Below, piece by piece: positions 14,163-41,519 of a stretch of 64,000 nucleotides of DNA (the stretch's first letter is position 1; the number at the start of each line of letters is the position of its first letter). Under the pieces are notes generated by a model. That model had not been told where the DNA came from. It made no database searches and saw nothing but the letters and a program-made list of their open reading frames with translations. A program made the position numbers and the translations under genes. Source of the DNA: Haliclystus octoradiatus (lineage: Eukaryota; Cnidaria; Staurozoa; Stauromedusae; Haliclystidae); NCBI GenBank assembly GCA_916610825.1, contig OU744447.1:17638063-17702062 (forward strand), given 5' to 3'.

Positions 14163-15980
14163 ACTGCCTTTATTAAGCCTTATCAATGTATAACAGCCGA
14201 CAAGTTCCCAGCAAAGAGACAAGAATTTGAAGCAAACGTACAGATAAACAGTATGTAACGTCGATTGTGTTTGAAATTCTGAAGTGGGGCAGAAAACGGA
14301 CGACAAATGCCGCAAATATGACAAGAATCTCGTTGAGCACATCTTTGTTTTGATTGGCTATCCTTTCAGTGCGCCAGACAAATAAAGAGATATGATTGGA
14401 TGCGGTCAAGATAAGACAATTGAATTAGAACAATCACACATGAACCATGACTCATGAACCGTGACACCAGCAACAACAAAATAAACAGAAGGCACCACTG
14501 AGTACTTGAAGTGGTGATTAATTATTTCAATTAAAAATACATATATGCTATCAATAGTTGAAAAATTCAGAGTTCAGAGGATAGGAAAGCAATATACCAT
14601 CATGTCCGCTTTTATGTGTGACCTTACAAATTACAGTATACGCGAAAGCATTCATGAAAATAGAACTAGAGAAAGTACAAAAGAAACAACAAATAATACA
14701 AATGAGTGTTGAAAGTGGGGTGATAATATATTTCAATTAAACAACGCACATATTAATTAATTGTTATTTCAATGCGATTCTACATCATCCAAGTCCCTTC
14801 CCTAAAAGCAAAACAGAATTGATATATTCAGCAATTGGTATTGTAACAGTTAGAACAATCATCACAGTCAATATTTCATTCAGAATGAACCTGTTACCCT
14901 GTAGGCTAAGCTTTTTTCACGTGACTGATAAGTGTCAGCAACACAGAGCAGTGATTGATTAGAATGGCTAACAGCAACAAATAACTTTAAAAATCGTAAT
15001 TCTACATTTTATGAAACTTAAGATTTCAGAGGATCGGATCATATAGGGTCTACTGAACATGTCGGCAATAAATGTGGAACATTCCATTGTTCTAATGTAT
15101 TTCTGTTTAATAGAGGTTGCTCATCAGATCATTGGCTTTTGGCATGGTCCCAATCAAAAAGTCAAATATCTATGGATCTATTTCTCAACCTTCCAACAAA
15201 TGCCTTCTCAAACTATTGAGCATAAATTGTAGGCTGTGAATTTATGGTTCTATGCAACAAAGTTTTGAAACTCGCAACGAGGTTTAGAACAATTTCGGGT
15301 ATATGCAAAAAATCATTGATAATTTGTAATTACAACGAAGCGAGGTAGGCCTACACAGCAAATACTATCATACTTGTTTAGATGATTATAAAACGCTCTA
15401 CTTGTACAGAATAAGTCTAAAGTGAAAATGAATTGATGTCGGCACAGATTCGGGTAGCCAAAAAGGTGAGAATCGTTTTTCAATTTAAATCTAAGTTGAG
15501 ATATGTATTTTGGGTCTTTACTTTATCAGGGTTTGGCAAAAAGTTCCCAGATATTTCAGCATATTTTCTCTTGGCCAATACACATAAAAATATTAATTTC
15601 CAATATCAATATGAATTGCTCCAGTCTTCCACAATCTAGGATTGCATGATCCACAATCTGGTTGATGGTAACTCATACTGTTTAAGATGCTCAGAAGAGG
15701 ATACAATCTTACAATCATTCCACTTCATCTTCCTCTTTTATAGAAGCCCCTGCATAGGGAAAAGTGGGAATCCTGGAATCCAGCGCAAATTTAGAAAAAA
15801 TTGTTAATTTTCTGATTTATAAGCCAAATATCAGCAAAAATTCAGGAGAAAAATTTTTGAAAATGATTAAAGATTCCGAAAGGCTAATCCTTTTGTAAGA
15901 CTCTGTCCCCACCGCATTCCAAAATTATGTTTTGAATTTTGAAAAAGTGAAATACTGTAAATAATGTTCTTTGTAAATTA

Positions 15981-16438
15981 GTGCACATGACACCAAAACA
16001 ATGACACACGTTTGGATGGCTGATGTTAAATGAGGAAGAATGGCGACAAAGATTTTTTAATTTGCAAACATGTAAGCAGAGATATTTAAAATGTAGAAAG
16101 TACGCTATTTTTGAGAAAAATTCATTTTTTCAAAACTTAGATTGCAGTTGGAGTGGACAGTCGTGGGCATACTACTGTACAAGCAAAAGGTGAATTGTAG
16201 TCAAAATTGTGCTTGCAATCAATACAATTGATTAAAATATGTGACATGAGATATAAGGGCTCTTATCGTGGCGACTGTTGTCCCGAGTTGTGAAAGACTG
16301 AATTATTGAAAATAGAGTTTCTACATCAAATATATTTCTGCTTATATGGGTCCAAAATAAAAAATATTTACACCATTCTTCCTCATTTAACATCAGCTAT
16401 CTGAAACCCGTATTGAAATGTTTTGGTGTCATGTGCAC
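15981..16438. mobile_element. Harbinger-like MITE, TTA target site
   Basis: Long inverted ends: GTGCACATGACACCAAAACA at 15981, and the inverse ending GGTGTCATGTGCAC at 16438. The arms continue through 'gatgttaaatgaggaagaatgg' and its complement, about 65 bp each. Both sides carry TTA (15978-15980 and 16439-16441), the 3-bp target duplication typical of PIF/Harbinger elements. No coding capacity. Confidence 0.8.
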
Positions 16439-16740
16439 TTAAAATGTCTCAGTTATTACGTATTTTGAATCATATTATATATTTATTAGTTTATGGTTCA
16501 TATTGAACAAACGATTATTACCTATTCATAATATGTGCGAAGGTAGATGTGTGGCATGTTCACTTTAAATCAATGAAAGATCTAGCATACAGTTTAGGAG
16601 GGTTGAATGAAAGTTGATAAGCAATTTATCAAATTTGGAATATGACATTGTATAAAAGTAAATTTTATTTGTTCACCCTCCATAACTGAAACAAACATAA
16701 CACGCTGAGCATCGAATCAGAAGGTTGCAATAATTTTAAT

Positions 16741-16776
16741 TTTCATTCAAAGCTTTATTAAGCTTTGAATGAAAAT
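16741..16776. repeat. Perfect 17-bp inverted repeat downstream of YTHDF
   Basis: ATTTTCATTCAAAGCTT and its exact complement are separated by a few bases. They lie about 290 bp after the YTHDF stop. On the minus strand AATAAAGC overlaps the loop, so the hairpin may sit at or near the polyadenylation signal of that transcript. It could also be just a chance AT-rich palindrome. Confidence 0.5.
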
Positions 16777-17061
16777 TATAAATTATAAAACTACAGTACT
16801 ATTTTTAAACATTTTCAGAGAGTTCAGTGAGATCAAACTTCATGCAAGCTCTCAAGATGCTAAGTGAAAGTGACACTCAAATAGATGCTATAGATGGCAG
16901 CTCGTGATTTTTGACAGACTTCTTGATATAGATCTAAATATGCAACTTTCATATTTATCATAATTCATATTGCACAATTCTCAGTATTTCTCAATAATAG
17001 ATTAATAGTAGCCTACTGTTTAATATGAATTTCTGATACTATAATTTAATATGTATATACT

Positions 17062-20002
17062 CTATCTCACCCTTGCTTTTGCATCCTCCAATTGGCGTTT
17101 CTCATAATGAGAAAAGTCATCAAAAATTGAAGTTTGCGCCTTGTAAGTATGAATAATTTTCAATACTTGTTTGGCCTTATCCAGAGGAACCTCCTGAGTG
17201 TCTCTAGAATTAGTAACAGGTTTATTTTCATTGTTCTCCAAACGAATATGCCTGAGACTCATATTGGGAACGTCCTTGACATAAACCCATTTTACTTCAA
17301 ATCGCCCTTTCCATTTATCCTGTACCCATATTCCAGTCTCAATACTGCAATCAACTTCTGATTTCATTAATGCTATACCACAAAAATGTCCACTTCCATT
17401 TACACTGAACAACAGATAAATGGGATATTGTCCATTAGTACATTGCTCTTTGTAAGCTTCATTCAATCTCCTATTACCATGTTCAGTACTTGTCCAAATA
17501 GAATATTTAATTGAACGAAATATATCATCTTCACTGTAGCTTTTTATAATAAACACTCTTGCATCCTTAGAGTTCAATGTAAATTCCTTGGGATTGTAAT
17601 TATTATCAGCACATAACTTCTTCAATAAAGGAGAGCTATCTTTTGTTAATAAACTATCCGTGTATTTTCCATTGTCAGAATTCTGGTTTTGTCTACCCAA
17701 ACGTCCATTATTTTGTTGTTGCCTACCTGAATTTTTATTTCCTACACCATTTTGGTGAGACACCGGTTTAGATTGGTTGTGACTAGTAGTTTTCTGTTGT
17801 GGTCTAGGTGCTGATGCTGGCTTAGGTTTAGCAGGCTGTTTTGCAACAGCAGCCCAAGAAATAGGCTTTGCTGGAGCATTTGAAACAGCATTAGTGGTTG
17901 AGTGGGTAGTTGATTGTCCAGTTGGTGCTGACGTAAATTTAGGCTCAGATTCATCACCATTTTTAGTGGGTTCAATTTCAGCAGAGATATTAAGTCCAGA
18001 TATTTGTTGCTCAATAGATGTTTCAGTTTCAGTATTAGGTTGTACAGTATTAGGGTCAGAAATATTATTTGCTAAAGGTGGGTTAGCTGCCCCATTTTCT
18101 ATATCATGATGTTGAGTAATAGGTCCTTTGTATACATCAGGTAGAAGTTGATTATTCTGAGCAGCTTCTTGTTGTTGTCCCCATGTTAAATTCAAGTCCG
18201 CGTTACCAGTAGGAAAGAAAAACGAATTAGGACTATTAAAATAAGACCATGATCCAACATTATTTCCATTCATATAAGCACCAGAATACGTAGTGTTGTA
18301 AGCAGGATTATTCTGATTAAACAAATGATCTGGTGGTTGTACATATTGATTCTCTGTTGGTGGGGGGCCACCAGCATTGATAGTTCCAAAACCAAAGTTA
18401 TTTGGTTCATATGGCTGGTTACTATTACCAGTTGACCACGTCGGTTGATTAAAATTAGGAAATGACATAGGGAATCCAGTGTTTGTTGTTTGATAGTAAG
18501 GTCCAGATACGTATGACTCGGGTATACCTGTTACACGCATGCCAATTGGTTGTTGTCCTCCAGGTGCGTTCTACACAGATATAGAATAGATCACATGTAG
18601 TTGCAACAAATTTTCATCACATGATTTGAGGTTATAACTCAATTTAAAATAAGAATTTCTCTGTCAGCGTCAATGAATAACACATAATTACGCTATTTTT
18701 CCTTGGTCTGAAATTTGACTTAGGCTGTATGTATGTATTTAAGGTTGGAAAATGTTTTCTTACTGGTCAGATATAGGGCTCAATGCAACAGATAAATAGC
18801 AGAGCTTAAAATAAAGATCTGCCATAATTTGAAGTAGCAAATATGATTGTCTGATTGTCTGACTATTTTATTATGTATGTATTTATATATTTAAAAAATT
18901 GAATGCTGGAATCGATATCCCAAAAACGTGGCAATCATACAACATACACAATTGATGCCACATTGACTATATTCATCATCGTAATTAGTAAGGATTATAT
19001 TAACATTGAAATATAATGCTTATTTCTAACATATGCCTCTCAGACTGCCTCACATTCTATCCAAAATCTCGTTTTTCACAAACATAGTATTTGCATAGCT
19101 TTACCTGGATTACTTGCTTGTTAGCGCCATATATTCCATAGTTTTGTTTGTCCATTTTGTGATTGTCTGTGGAGACAAAAAGATATTTCAAAATGAACGA
19201 TAATCTCATGGGATTATCCCTTACAGTATCACAATAACTGCTAGGGCATACTGTAGGCTTTTCTGGATAGGAAAGATATATTTATCAAGTCTTTGTTGTA
19301 GCCAACAGAGAGCACTGTTTACGAACTAAAAAAGTAGCAATATTCTGTGTGTTTAGATAAAACAGCTGGCAAGATAAGTTCCAGGATAGATAGTTTACAT
19401 GATTCAAAAGAAGTACTGCAGAAGTGGATGATAATGTATGACATAAGTGCAATAATGTCACAATCTTGCTATAATTTTCAGGGCCCGGCGTTAAAACATT
19501 TAGGTCGAAGTATTTAACTATATTTCGATGAGTACCAGTGAAAAGCTTTATAGATCTGACAAAGCAAACGACAGTAAAAAAACAACCTATCAACATATGA
19601 AAACTGCATCAAATGACAATATTATGTTGACTGCTTATCAAGAGAATTGGACCAGCAAAACTGAAAACAGATTAAATAGATTTAAACAGTAGGCCTACGA
19701 AGCAAAATGTAAACTCTATAAAATTTGTGTTGGATTCGACTTACTAGCACTGCCGTTTGTTGACTGGTCTTTCAGTCGCTGTAGGCAAAAAAAGTAAAGT
19801 ATAACAGATGTAAACTTAACTACCAAAACAGAGCATATTTCAGACAAAATATCAAGATAAAATATATTGGCAAAGTAGAAAATCTCTTCTCGATAATTGA
19901 AAAATGGCCGCCACTAGAACACCACGTCATAGTAATGTACAACAAAACCGGAAGATATTGTAATGATTAACAACGTACTTGATCAAAAGCAGTGTTTGAC
20001 AT
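17062..20002 (-). CDS. YTHDF: YTH-domain m6A reader, YTHDF type
   Basis: Cytoplasmic reader of N6-methyladenosine in mRNA, which in animals promotes decay or translation of marked transcripts. Coding exons: 19979-20002, 19745-19778, 19105-19166, 17062-18570, giving 542 residues. The spliced start [19 protein letters not shown] matches the conserved start of vertebrate YTHDF1-3. The middle (about residues 60-370) is low-complexity, rich in Asn, Gln, Pro and Tyr, with [16 protein letters not shown]. The YTH domain spans about residues 375-520 with [39 protein letters not shown] and [11 protein letters not shown]. The three cage tryptophans are present at about 399, 455 and 460. The C-terminal AKARVR ends at TAG, but CAAGG/GTGAGA just before it looks like a splice donor, so a short further exon is possible. 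It is the single YTHDF in view, against three in vertebrates. Confidence 0.95.
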
Positions 20003-20639
20003 CTCAAACTAAACTAATGTGTATAAGGGTTACCAGCAATAACAGTGGCAACGTCCGTGGAAATTCAAACTGTTTAGAATGGGTTTCGTGTTTTTCTCCT
20101 TCACGATAAATCGGAAAGATTCTGAGATAAAGCTCACACATAGAGAACACGCGCGAAACCTTACATAAATTAGCCATTGTTATGACTTGAACAATGTATA
20201 ATGTATGCAGCGGAAATCCTTATTTGGAGTTATGTTTGTGACTTTCAAAGACCAAATGATATGGTCGGTCAGAGAGGTCGAAAGTCGTAATTTCATTTAG
20301 TTTTAAATTCTAAATTGAAACAGCGCTCGACTAAATAACAAAGTGGCTATAGGAAAATAATTTTCAACGTAATATTGTGTAGGAAGCAGGATAAATATTA
20401 TTAATGTTACAATTTATTGATTTGAAACAAGAATGAGACAAAGCCTTTTTCGGTTTGACTGGGACAAAATTTGACTATTATTTTTGAATGTTGTACTGTA
20501 GATGATAATTATAAATATAATAATATTATAAATGAGTATTTAATTAAATAATGATACAAATCGGTGAAATTAAAGAGATGCTGCTTCTACTCATAGTCTT
20601 AAAATGTTACATAGAAGGCTAGCTTTATAGGCTGTTATT

Positions 20640-21660
20640 AAATCATTGACCGTCCGATCTCTAAGCCCCAATGCCAATGAGTCCATGAACTGTTGGTTGA
20701 TCTGGAACTGCTGTTAGAAATTGATCTGTGAATGATATTTAAAATTCTGAGGGCTCGTGAAAGTTTTCCATCCATGCAAGTTATTTAGGAGGACATTGAA
20801 CAGTTCTGCACCATGATATAGAAGGATGCTTCTTGTAATCGTTTTGACGTGTGCTGGTGTTGGATTTGAGGTGTATCCATGCGGGATGCATTTCCAAACA
20901 TAAATTACACAAAAACGACCTCTCCGTCTTTGGAGGCTGAGATTTTAGCTTTTATAGTCTTTCCCAGTTTTCAGGCCGGTCCATAACACAAATTCCGATC
21001 AAGCGTCTTGTATACCTCTTTTGGATATTTCCTAGGTCATTGCTGGGTGATGCATTTGAAAGTGACTATGTGGTACGAACTAGGGCTATAAGTTTATATA
21101 GGCATCATCATTGGCTCCAGGCTCCTGTGCATCACTCAAAATATCCAGCCAATAATGCGACTTCGTTTTTGTACAATATCTGCGATCTGTTAATCGAATG
21201 TAGCAGAATCACACATATTGATACTCAAAGTCGCACAAGGAAGTATTACATTCCCATCTGGTGTATTATTGGCCAATTGATTAGTGGTGCCTTGGTCTTT
21301 CTGAAAATGTGTCGCTTCAAGTTCAAAATAATCTTGAATAATATACCTGACCAGATGTCCATCCATATATCGAGTCTAATTCATTTTGAATTATTAATGT
21401 AGCCTTTTTTCGAAGATCATGCTTAGCTTCCAGAATCGATCTGTCACCCGCAAAAGAAGACACATGAATGTGCTGCACTTGCTTATCTATACTGATTGAT
21501 ATCATCAGAAACAGTAAAGGTCCTATATAGCATGGTACCTTGTGGAACACCACTTGTACTTGTACTGAAGATGGATATTGGCCATCTACAACAACTCGCT
21601 GGTATGGGAGAGATACGGAGTGATGATTGACGCATATTATTAGTTTATAATGGAACATAA
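20640..21660 (-). pseudogene. Decayed non-LTR (LINE) reverse transcriptase
   Basis: Conceptual translation on the minus strand, with stops and frame shifts, shows in order: RVVVDGQYPSSVQVQ, then IGPLLFLMISISI (the '[20 protein letters not shown]' region of CR1/Jockey-type RTs), SSFAGDRSI (decayed FADD active site), LSLQRRRGRFCVIYVWKC (conserved C-terminal RRRERY-IIYVWKI block), AELFNVLLNNLHGWKT, and VPDQPTVHGLIG near the end. The catalytic core is broken, so it is inactive. About 1 kb of the 3' portion survives, as expected for a 5'-truncated LINE insertion. The order of the motifs is seen; the clade is inferred. Confidence 0.75.
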
Positions 21661-21928
21661 TGATAAATTCTGTAAAATTGTTGATATAATAGTTGGGCAC
21701 AAATTCTTCGTATCTGCAAATACTATATGCATTTATGTTTGACTTGCATAGCGAGTGAAATTGTCTAGTACACGTCTCAAAATATCCCTTGGGTTTGGAT
21801 TTTGTTCCAGATTTTGCCCAGAGCCATGCGGGAGGGGTGTAAACGGCAATTTAAGAGTGACGCGGACACCAGTTTTCTTATGTCCGTGCACATTTTTACA
21901 CTACTGAAGTATAATATAACATAATAAA

Positions 21929-22076
21929 TATAATATAATATAATATAATATAATATAATATAATATAATATAATATAATATAATATAATATAATATAATA
22001 TAATATAATATAATATAATATAATATAATATAATATAATATAATATAATATAATATAATATAATATAATATAATAT
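21929..22076. repeat. (TAATA)n microsatellite
   Basis: About 30 uninterrupted pentanucleotide copies, ending in 'taatatataa'. The long reading frame of alternating I/L/Y residues across it is an artefact of the repeat. Confidence 0.97.
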
Positions 22077-23000
22077 ATAATGAGATAGACACAGTCATGA
22101 ATGTGGAAGTGCTCATTGTTCGGTAAAACTGAGAATTCTATTTTTCGATAAGCTTATTCAAGATTGTCTCTTGTGTTAAATGTCCTCATCTGCCGATAGT
22201 AATTTCCATAGGACTGGGCTGAATTACGCTAATTTTTATTAGAAACAACGTTTTGGCTACATCTCATTCTCTGTAATAAATAGATCTTAATTTTTGTAAA
22301 CCATAAGTTAAGAATGGCTGACAAATGTACCGTAGTTGAAACGCTGTTCTAAACGGTTAGATACTAAATAAAATAAAAATTTACTATTGCGACTGACTTT
22401 TGTTTAACCAAGAAGCTTTTCTTCAGAATTATATATGTTGATATGAAAATCCGGCTCAAGTTAATATTCGCATTGGCTATGTCGTGTCACCTGTATAAAA
22501 GGGTCATCCACGATTATAGACGATCGTGGTCGCCCTGCCAAGGTTGAGTATACGTTACTTTGCGTTTTGAAATCCAATAAACAATAAACACAGATAATTA
22601 ATAAAGTAGAAAACAAAGTTAGATTTCAAACTGAAAATCAATTATTTTTATATCCAAAACAAGTATAATACAGCATTAATTTTCCATTCCCATATTTTAC
22701 ATTAACAAAATAAAAAAAAACTCAATTAAATTTAAATTATTTCTTTTAGCTTGAAAATGAATTACATTGATAATTCGAAACGTTGCAATAATCCTCCTAG
22801 TATTCTTTCGTCGTTATCATTTTCTTCGAAAAACAACTCGTCAATATAATTCATTAAATTGAAAATCTCACGTATGAGTAAATCAGCTCTATCACGAAAA
22901 AGCAACATTTTACATTGAAAGATGCGTGTATATATATTACTATAGTTCTCTATCTATCGACATATATATTTATAGAAGAGTTCTCGCTTCCTCGTCGTGA

Positions 23001-38319
<15,319 letters not shown>

Positions 38320-39845
38320 AAGTTTCAAAACTCTATTTAATTCTGAGGAACCCAATGTTCTAAGTTATAGCTCGTCAAATACAGAAATGACACTATGATT
38401 TTTCTCACGCCGGTGACTTTTTATTGAATGCCTCCAACAACAGTTTTAATATTTCGTTTTGCAACGCAAGGTGGTCCCTGAATTATTGTTAATGTTATTC
38501 ACACATAAAAGATAAATAACCACAGCATATGAAGTCACAATAGTTTGAACTACATATGGTTTTGCTGTCTTAACAAATCATTTACCAGTGATCAAATGCA
38601 AACCATATATAATCGAAAATCACAAAAAAATCACAAAATAATGTGAAGTCAATAAATGGCGGCCAGCGGTGAAATAATCTATCAACACAAATCAACATTG
38701 CGTTGAGCTTTAAAACCAATTGGGAATGGGGAGAGCATTTCTGCGAATTTAGATATTGTAATAAATTGTATAAATGTGATTCCTTTCATACAATACTAAA
38801 ACACTAGATTTCGAGTTGCATGCAAATGCATACAAATATTGAGCTATGAAACATCAGAAAAGCCGTAAAATAATTAAGAAATATTCTATTCTATTTTGTT
38901 TTGTGTTGAAATTAGAAGCAGGAAGTTTACAAGTGAAAAGTGACACGCATAAGATTCTATCTACAACATTAGGTACTATTTAGTTTATCCCACAGCACGT
39001 ACTAAGAAGTAGTAGCCATATCGCAAAAATAAATCCAAAAAACATTACTAGCCCGGGTGTCATAAAGTTGCAAGGTAACATTTTTTCGGGGGTTTGTCTA
39101 AAATTTAATTCTGTTTCACCTGACAACACCGGCACAGCCCGGAACAATTTCAATGATTATTCATCATAGAATGGGAAACTATTTGCTATTTCTTTACATC
39201 TTATTACGTTAATTACAGTAATGTATTTTCTTATATATTTTAATGTATTTGTTGTCACTGACGAAGTGGAAGTTGGTATTTCAATTGATTCTATATTTTA
39301 TTTCTTTTCATTTGATAACATTCTATTCGAAATCATTTTCCAATAATAATTTCTGATTGTATAGTTTTCAACTAAAGATTAGATGATAATTATATAACAT
39401 AGCACATCTTATTTTTTCACCTTCATATAAATATGTGATTTTGCAGATGTCTACGTTTGAATTTCATTCTGAGAATTACTACGATGACAATAAACAAATT
39501 ATCTTTCGAGGATGAAGATAGATCTAGTTATGATGTTCAAAATCACACACAATCTGATTGATCTATCTCTAACCTCCATCAATTGTAAATACAATGTATA
39601 ATTAATATTCTATATACTTGGGCATCCATTTAAACTATATCCTCTGCAAAACTTCAGATTGAATAGTTCAAAACATATGTTCTGCAACAGGGTGAATACT
39701 GGGTGGGGAACTCTTTACCTGAGTCTGTCGTCATTTGAAAAACAGTTCAGGGATTTAAAAAGTCACTCGATAAATTAAATTTATCGTTAAATTGTAAACT
39801 TTTTATCCGTACGACGTCAATTTTTGAAAACACCTTATAAAGAAC

Positions 39846-39923
39846 TAGCCTGCGTGAAGACAGACATTTTCTTCGTATAGTAGACTTTTCATTCGAAAGA
39901 AAAGTCTGTCTTCACACAGGCTA
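39846..39923. mobile_element. 78-bp hairpin MITE with perfect 9-bp target duplication
   Basis: TAGCCTGCGTGAAGACAGAC at the left and its near-perfect complement GTCTGTCTTCACACAGGCTA at the right surround only about 38 bp, itself partly palindromic. ATAAAGAAC is duplicated exactly at 39837-39845 and 39924-39932. It shares the TAGCCTGCG terminus with the larger elements at 36885 and 57836, so it looks like a minimal member of the same family. Confidence 0.88.
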
Positions 39924-40469
39924 ATAAAGAACGCATTACTAACTTGAAAAAGGAAACACTTGAAAGTAGAATATTGATTGCTGACCAATTATTTTATTAT
40001 AATGTTAATCCTAGTTTTGTAGACATTGACATTGGCGATGAGATCCTCAAAACAATACATTTGAAGTAAGTTTCGTTTACATCCCTAGGAGCCCCCTAAA
40101 ATTGCGGAATGTGCTATTCCAAAGTCCAGTACAACTACTTGGCTGCAATTGGAGGGACGTACTGTTTTTGCCTCACGCAATCAAATTGCTCGATTATCAT
40201 ATACCGTTTCAGACCCGGGGGGGGGTAATTTCCCTACTTTTGGTATACGGGGACGTTCAATAAAAAATTTTTAGGGTATGCTTAGTCATGAAAATTTTTT
40301 GAGGTATCCTTTTGACGCTTTTGCAATTTTTTTATGTTGCAAAACAAATTTTGCCTATGAATTTCTTTTTTCATTTGTTTCGGTTGAATCTGTCATTCGT
40401 AAAAATATATTTGGGGTATCCTTTTCAACATGTGGAAAATGTTTATGGTCACTCTGCCAAAGTTCCATT

Positions 40470-40715
40470 TGAAGCGCAATGGAAGTTACCCCCGAGGGTT
40501 TCAGAGGAACAACCGAACCAGCTTAGTGGTGAACGCCCTTCTGAGTTGACAGATGATACTAATTCGATTGATAATGAATAGACGCCTAGCTCAGACGATG
40601 TATCTGATAATGAACCTAGACGTTCTTCTAGAGTATCTAGGCCACCTGCGGATATGAATGGGCTAAATAGCAATAAAGTAGCATTGGGCCATTGGCCGTA
40701 TATTAATCGCAATTA
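40470..40715 (+). pseudogene. Possible retroelement polyprotein tail, broken
   Basis: Plus-strand translation across one in-frame stop gives an acidic, Ser/Pro-rich stretch followed by SDNEPRRSSRVSRPPADMNG. RRSxRxxRPP sequences are common near the end of integrase/polyprotein frames of LTR retrotransposons. No protease, RT or integrase core is visible nearby, so this is weak. A G-run and 'ggtatacggggac' lie upstream at 40216-40255. Confidence 0.35.
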
Positions 40716-40785
40716 GGACGGAGTGAAGGGTGACGGACAAAGAATCAATTTGCAGAGGGTATAACCTTCGCCGCCTTTTTCAACG

Positions 40786-40950
40786 ACGCAGCGCTTGATA
40801 TTGCAATTGCTCTGGACATTTAATCCGCCATCAGAATATGGTATACTCATTTGATGTTCTAGATAAAGTCAAGGCTGAGTTGAGCTGAGTTGACCTTCGG
40901 GGGATTTTTTACCACAGTCGATCAGATCTAGGAAGTGTGGCTGGCCATGA
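40786..40950 (-). mobile_element. SINE remnant, head half
   Basis: Carries 'tggtatactcatttgatgtt', 'agataaagtcaaggctgag', 'gttgaccttcgggggat' and 'accacagtcgatcagatc', matching the SINE at 53620-53985 in the same orientation. It breaks off before box A. Confidence 0.7.
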
Positions 40951-41519
40951 GATGAGGAGCAGATGTCGATTCCATAAGACAATCAGATAGCTTTTTATAA
41001 AGGAAGAATGAACATCGATCTTAGCCATGTGACACTCATTCACGCCACCGATAAGCAATATTTGTTGATCCGCTTCGAGCCTCAACCGTACTAGGAACGT
41101 CATAGCAATAATGAGGGATAAACACAGCATTATAGCGAGGTTTATAATTCCTGCAGATGATCGCCGTCGCCCCCTAACTTCTCAGAAAGGTAATGAGGAA
41201 GCCATAGAGCAGTGCTTTGCAAGAATATGAATTTATTACAATAATTATGATAAATTGTAGATACAATTACTCGACACGCAAGTAATAATTTAAAAGGGAT
41301 AATTAATTATCGTTATTTACAATAATATATATATATATATATACGCCTACATTGAAAACAAATGCATAATTATTATACTAATTATTAACATAAATACATT
41401 AAATCTCTTCTGATTCTCACTAAAATGAATTCCTGAATAATTAGTTTTGCTTGAGAAATTTAATTAAATCCTAAATCGTAACCACTTCCCAGTCACTATA
41501 CTGTCTCAGTATCGTAAGC

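Larger units (their letters stand above)
14163..17061. other. Intergenic, four-TM gene to YTHDF
   Basis: Holds the putative promoter of the four-TM gene, a Harbinger-like MITE (15981-16438) and a short perfect hairpin (16741-16776) in what is probably the YTHDF 3' UTR. The rest is AT-rich with no coding signal on either strand. Confidence 0.5.
20003..23000. other. Intergenic, YTHDF to PHTF
   Basis: About 3 kb without a functional gene. It contains a decayed LINE reverse transcriptase (about 20640-21660, minus strand) and a TAATA pentanucleotide microsatellite (21929-22076). The 22100-23000 part is AT-rich and probably includes the PHTF 3' UTR. I saw nothing else there. Confidence 0.5.
38320..41519. 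other. Intergenic, PHTF to JUN
   Basis: 3.2 kb holding the PHTF promoter region, a 78-bp hairpin element (39846-39923), a fragment that looks like the end of a retroelement polyprotein (40470-40715), a SINE remnant (40786-40950) and the JUN 3' UTR. Minus-strand AATAAA at 41232-41237 lies 285 bp after the JUN stop. No intact gene. Confidence 0.5.

Noticed and set aside
17742-18014. Alternative frames inside the YTHDF coding exon
   Set aside because: Shadows of the Gln/Pro/Asn-rich region; the main frame continues into an intact YTH domain.
21040-21402. 120-residue plus-strand frame as a gene
   Set aside because: It is antisense to the decayed LINE reverse transcriptase and has no recognisable domain.
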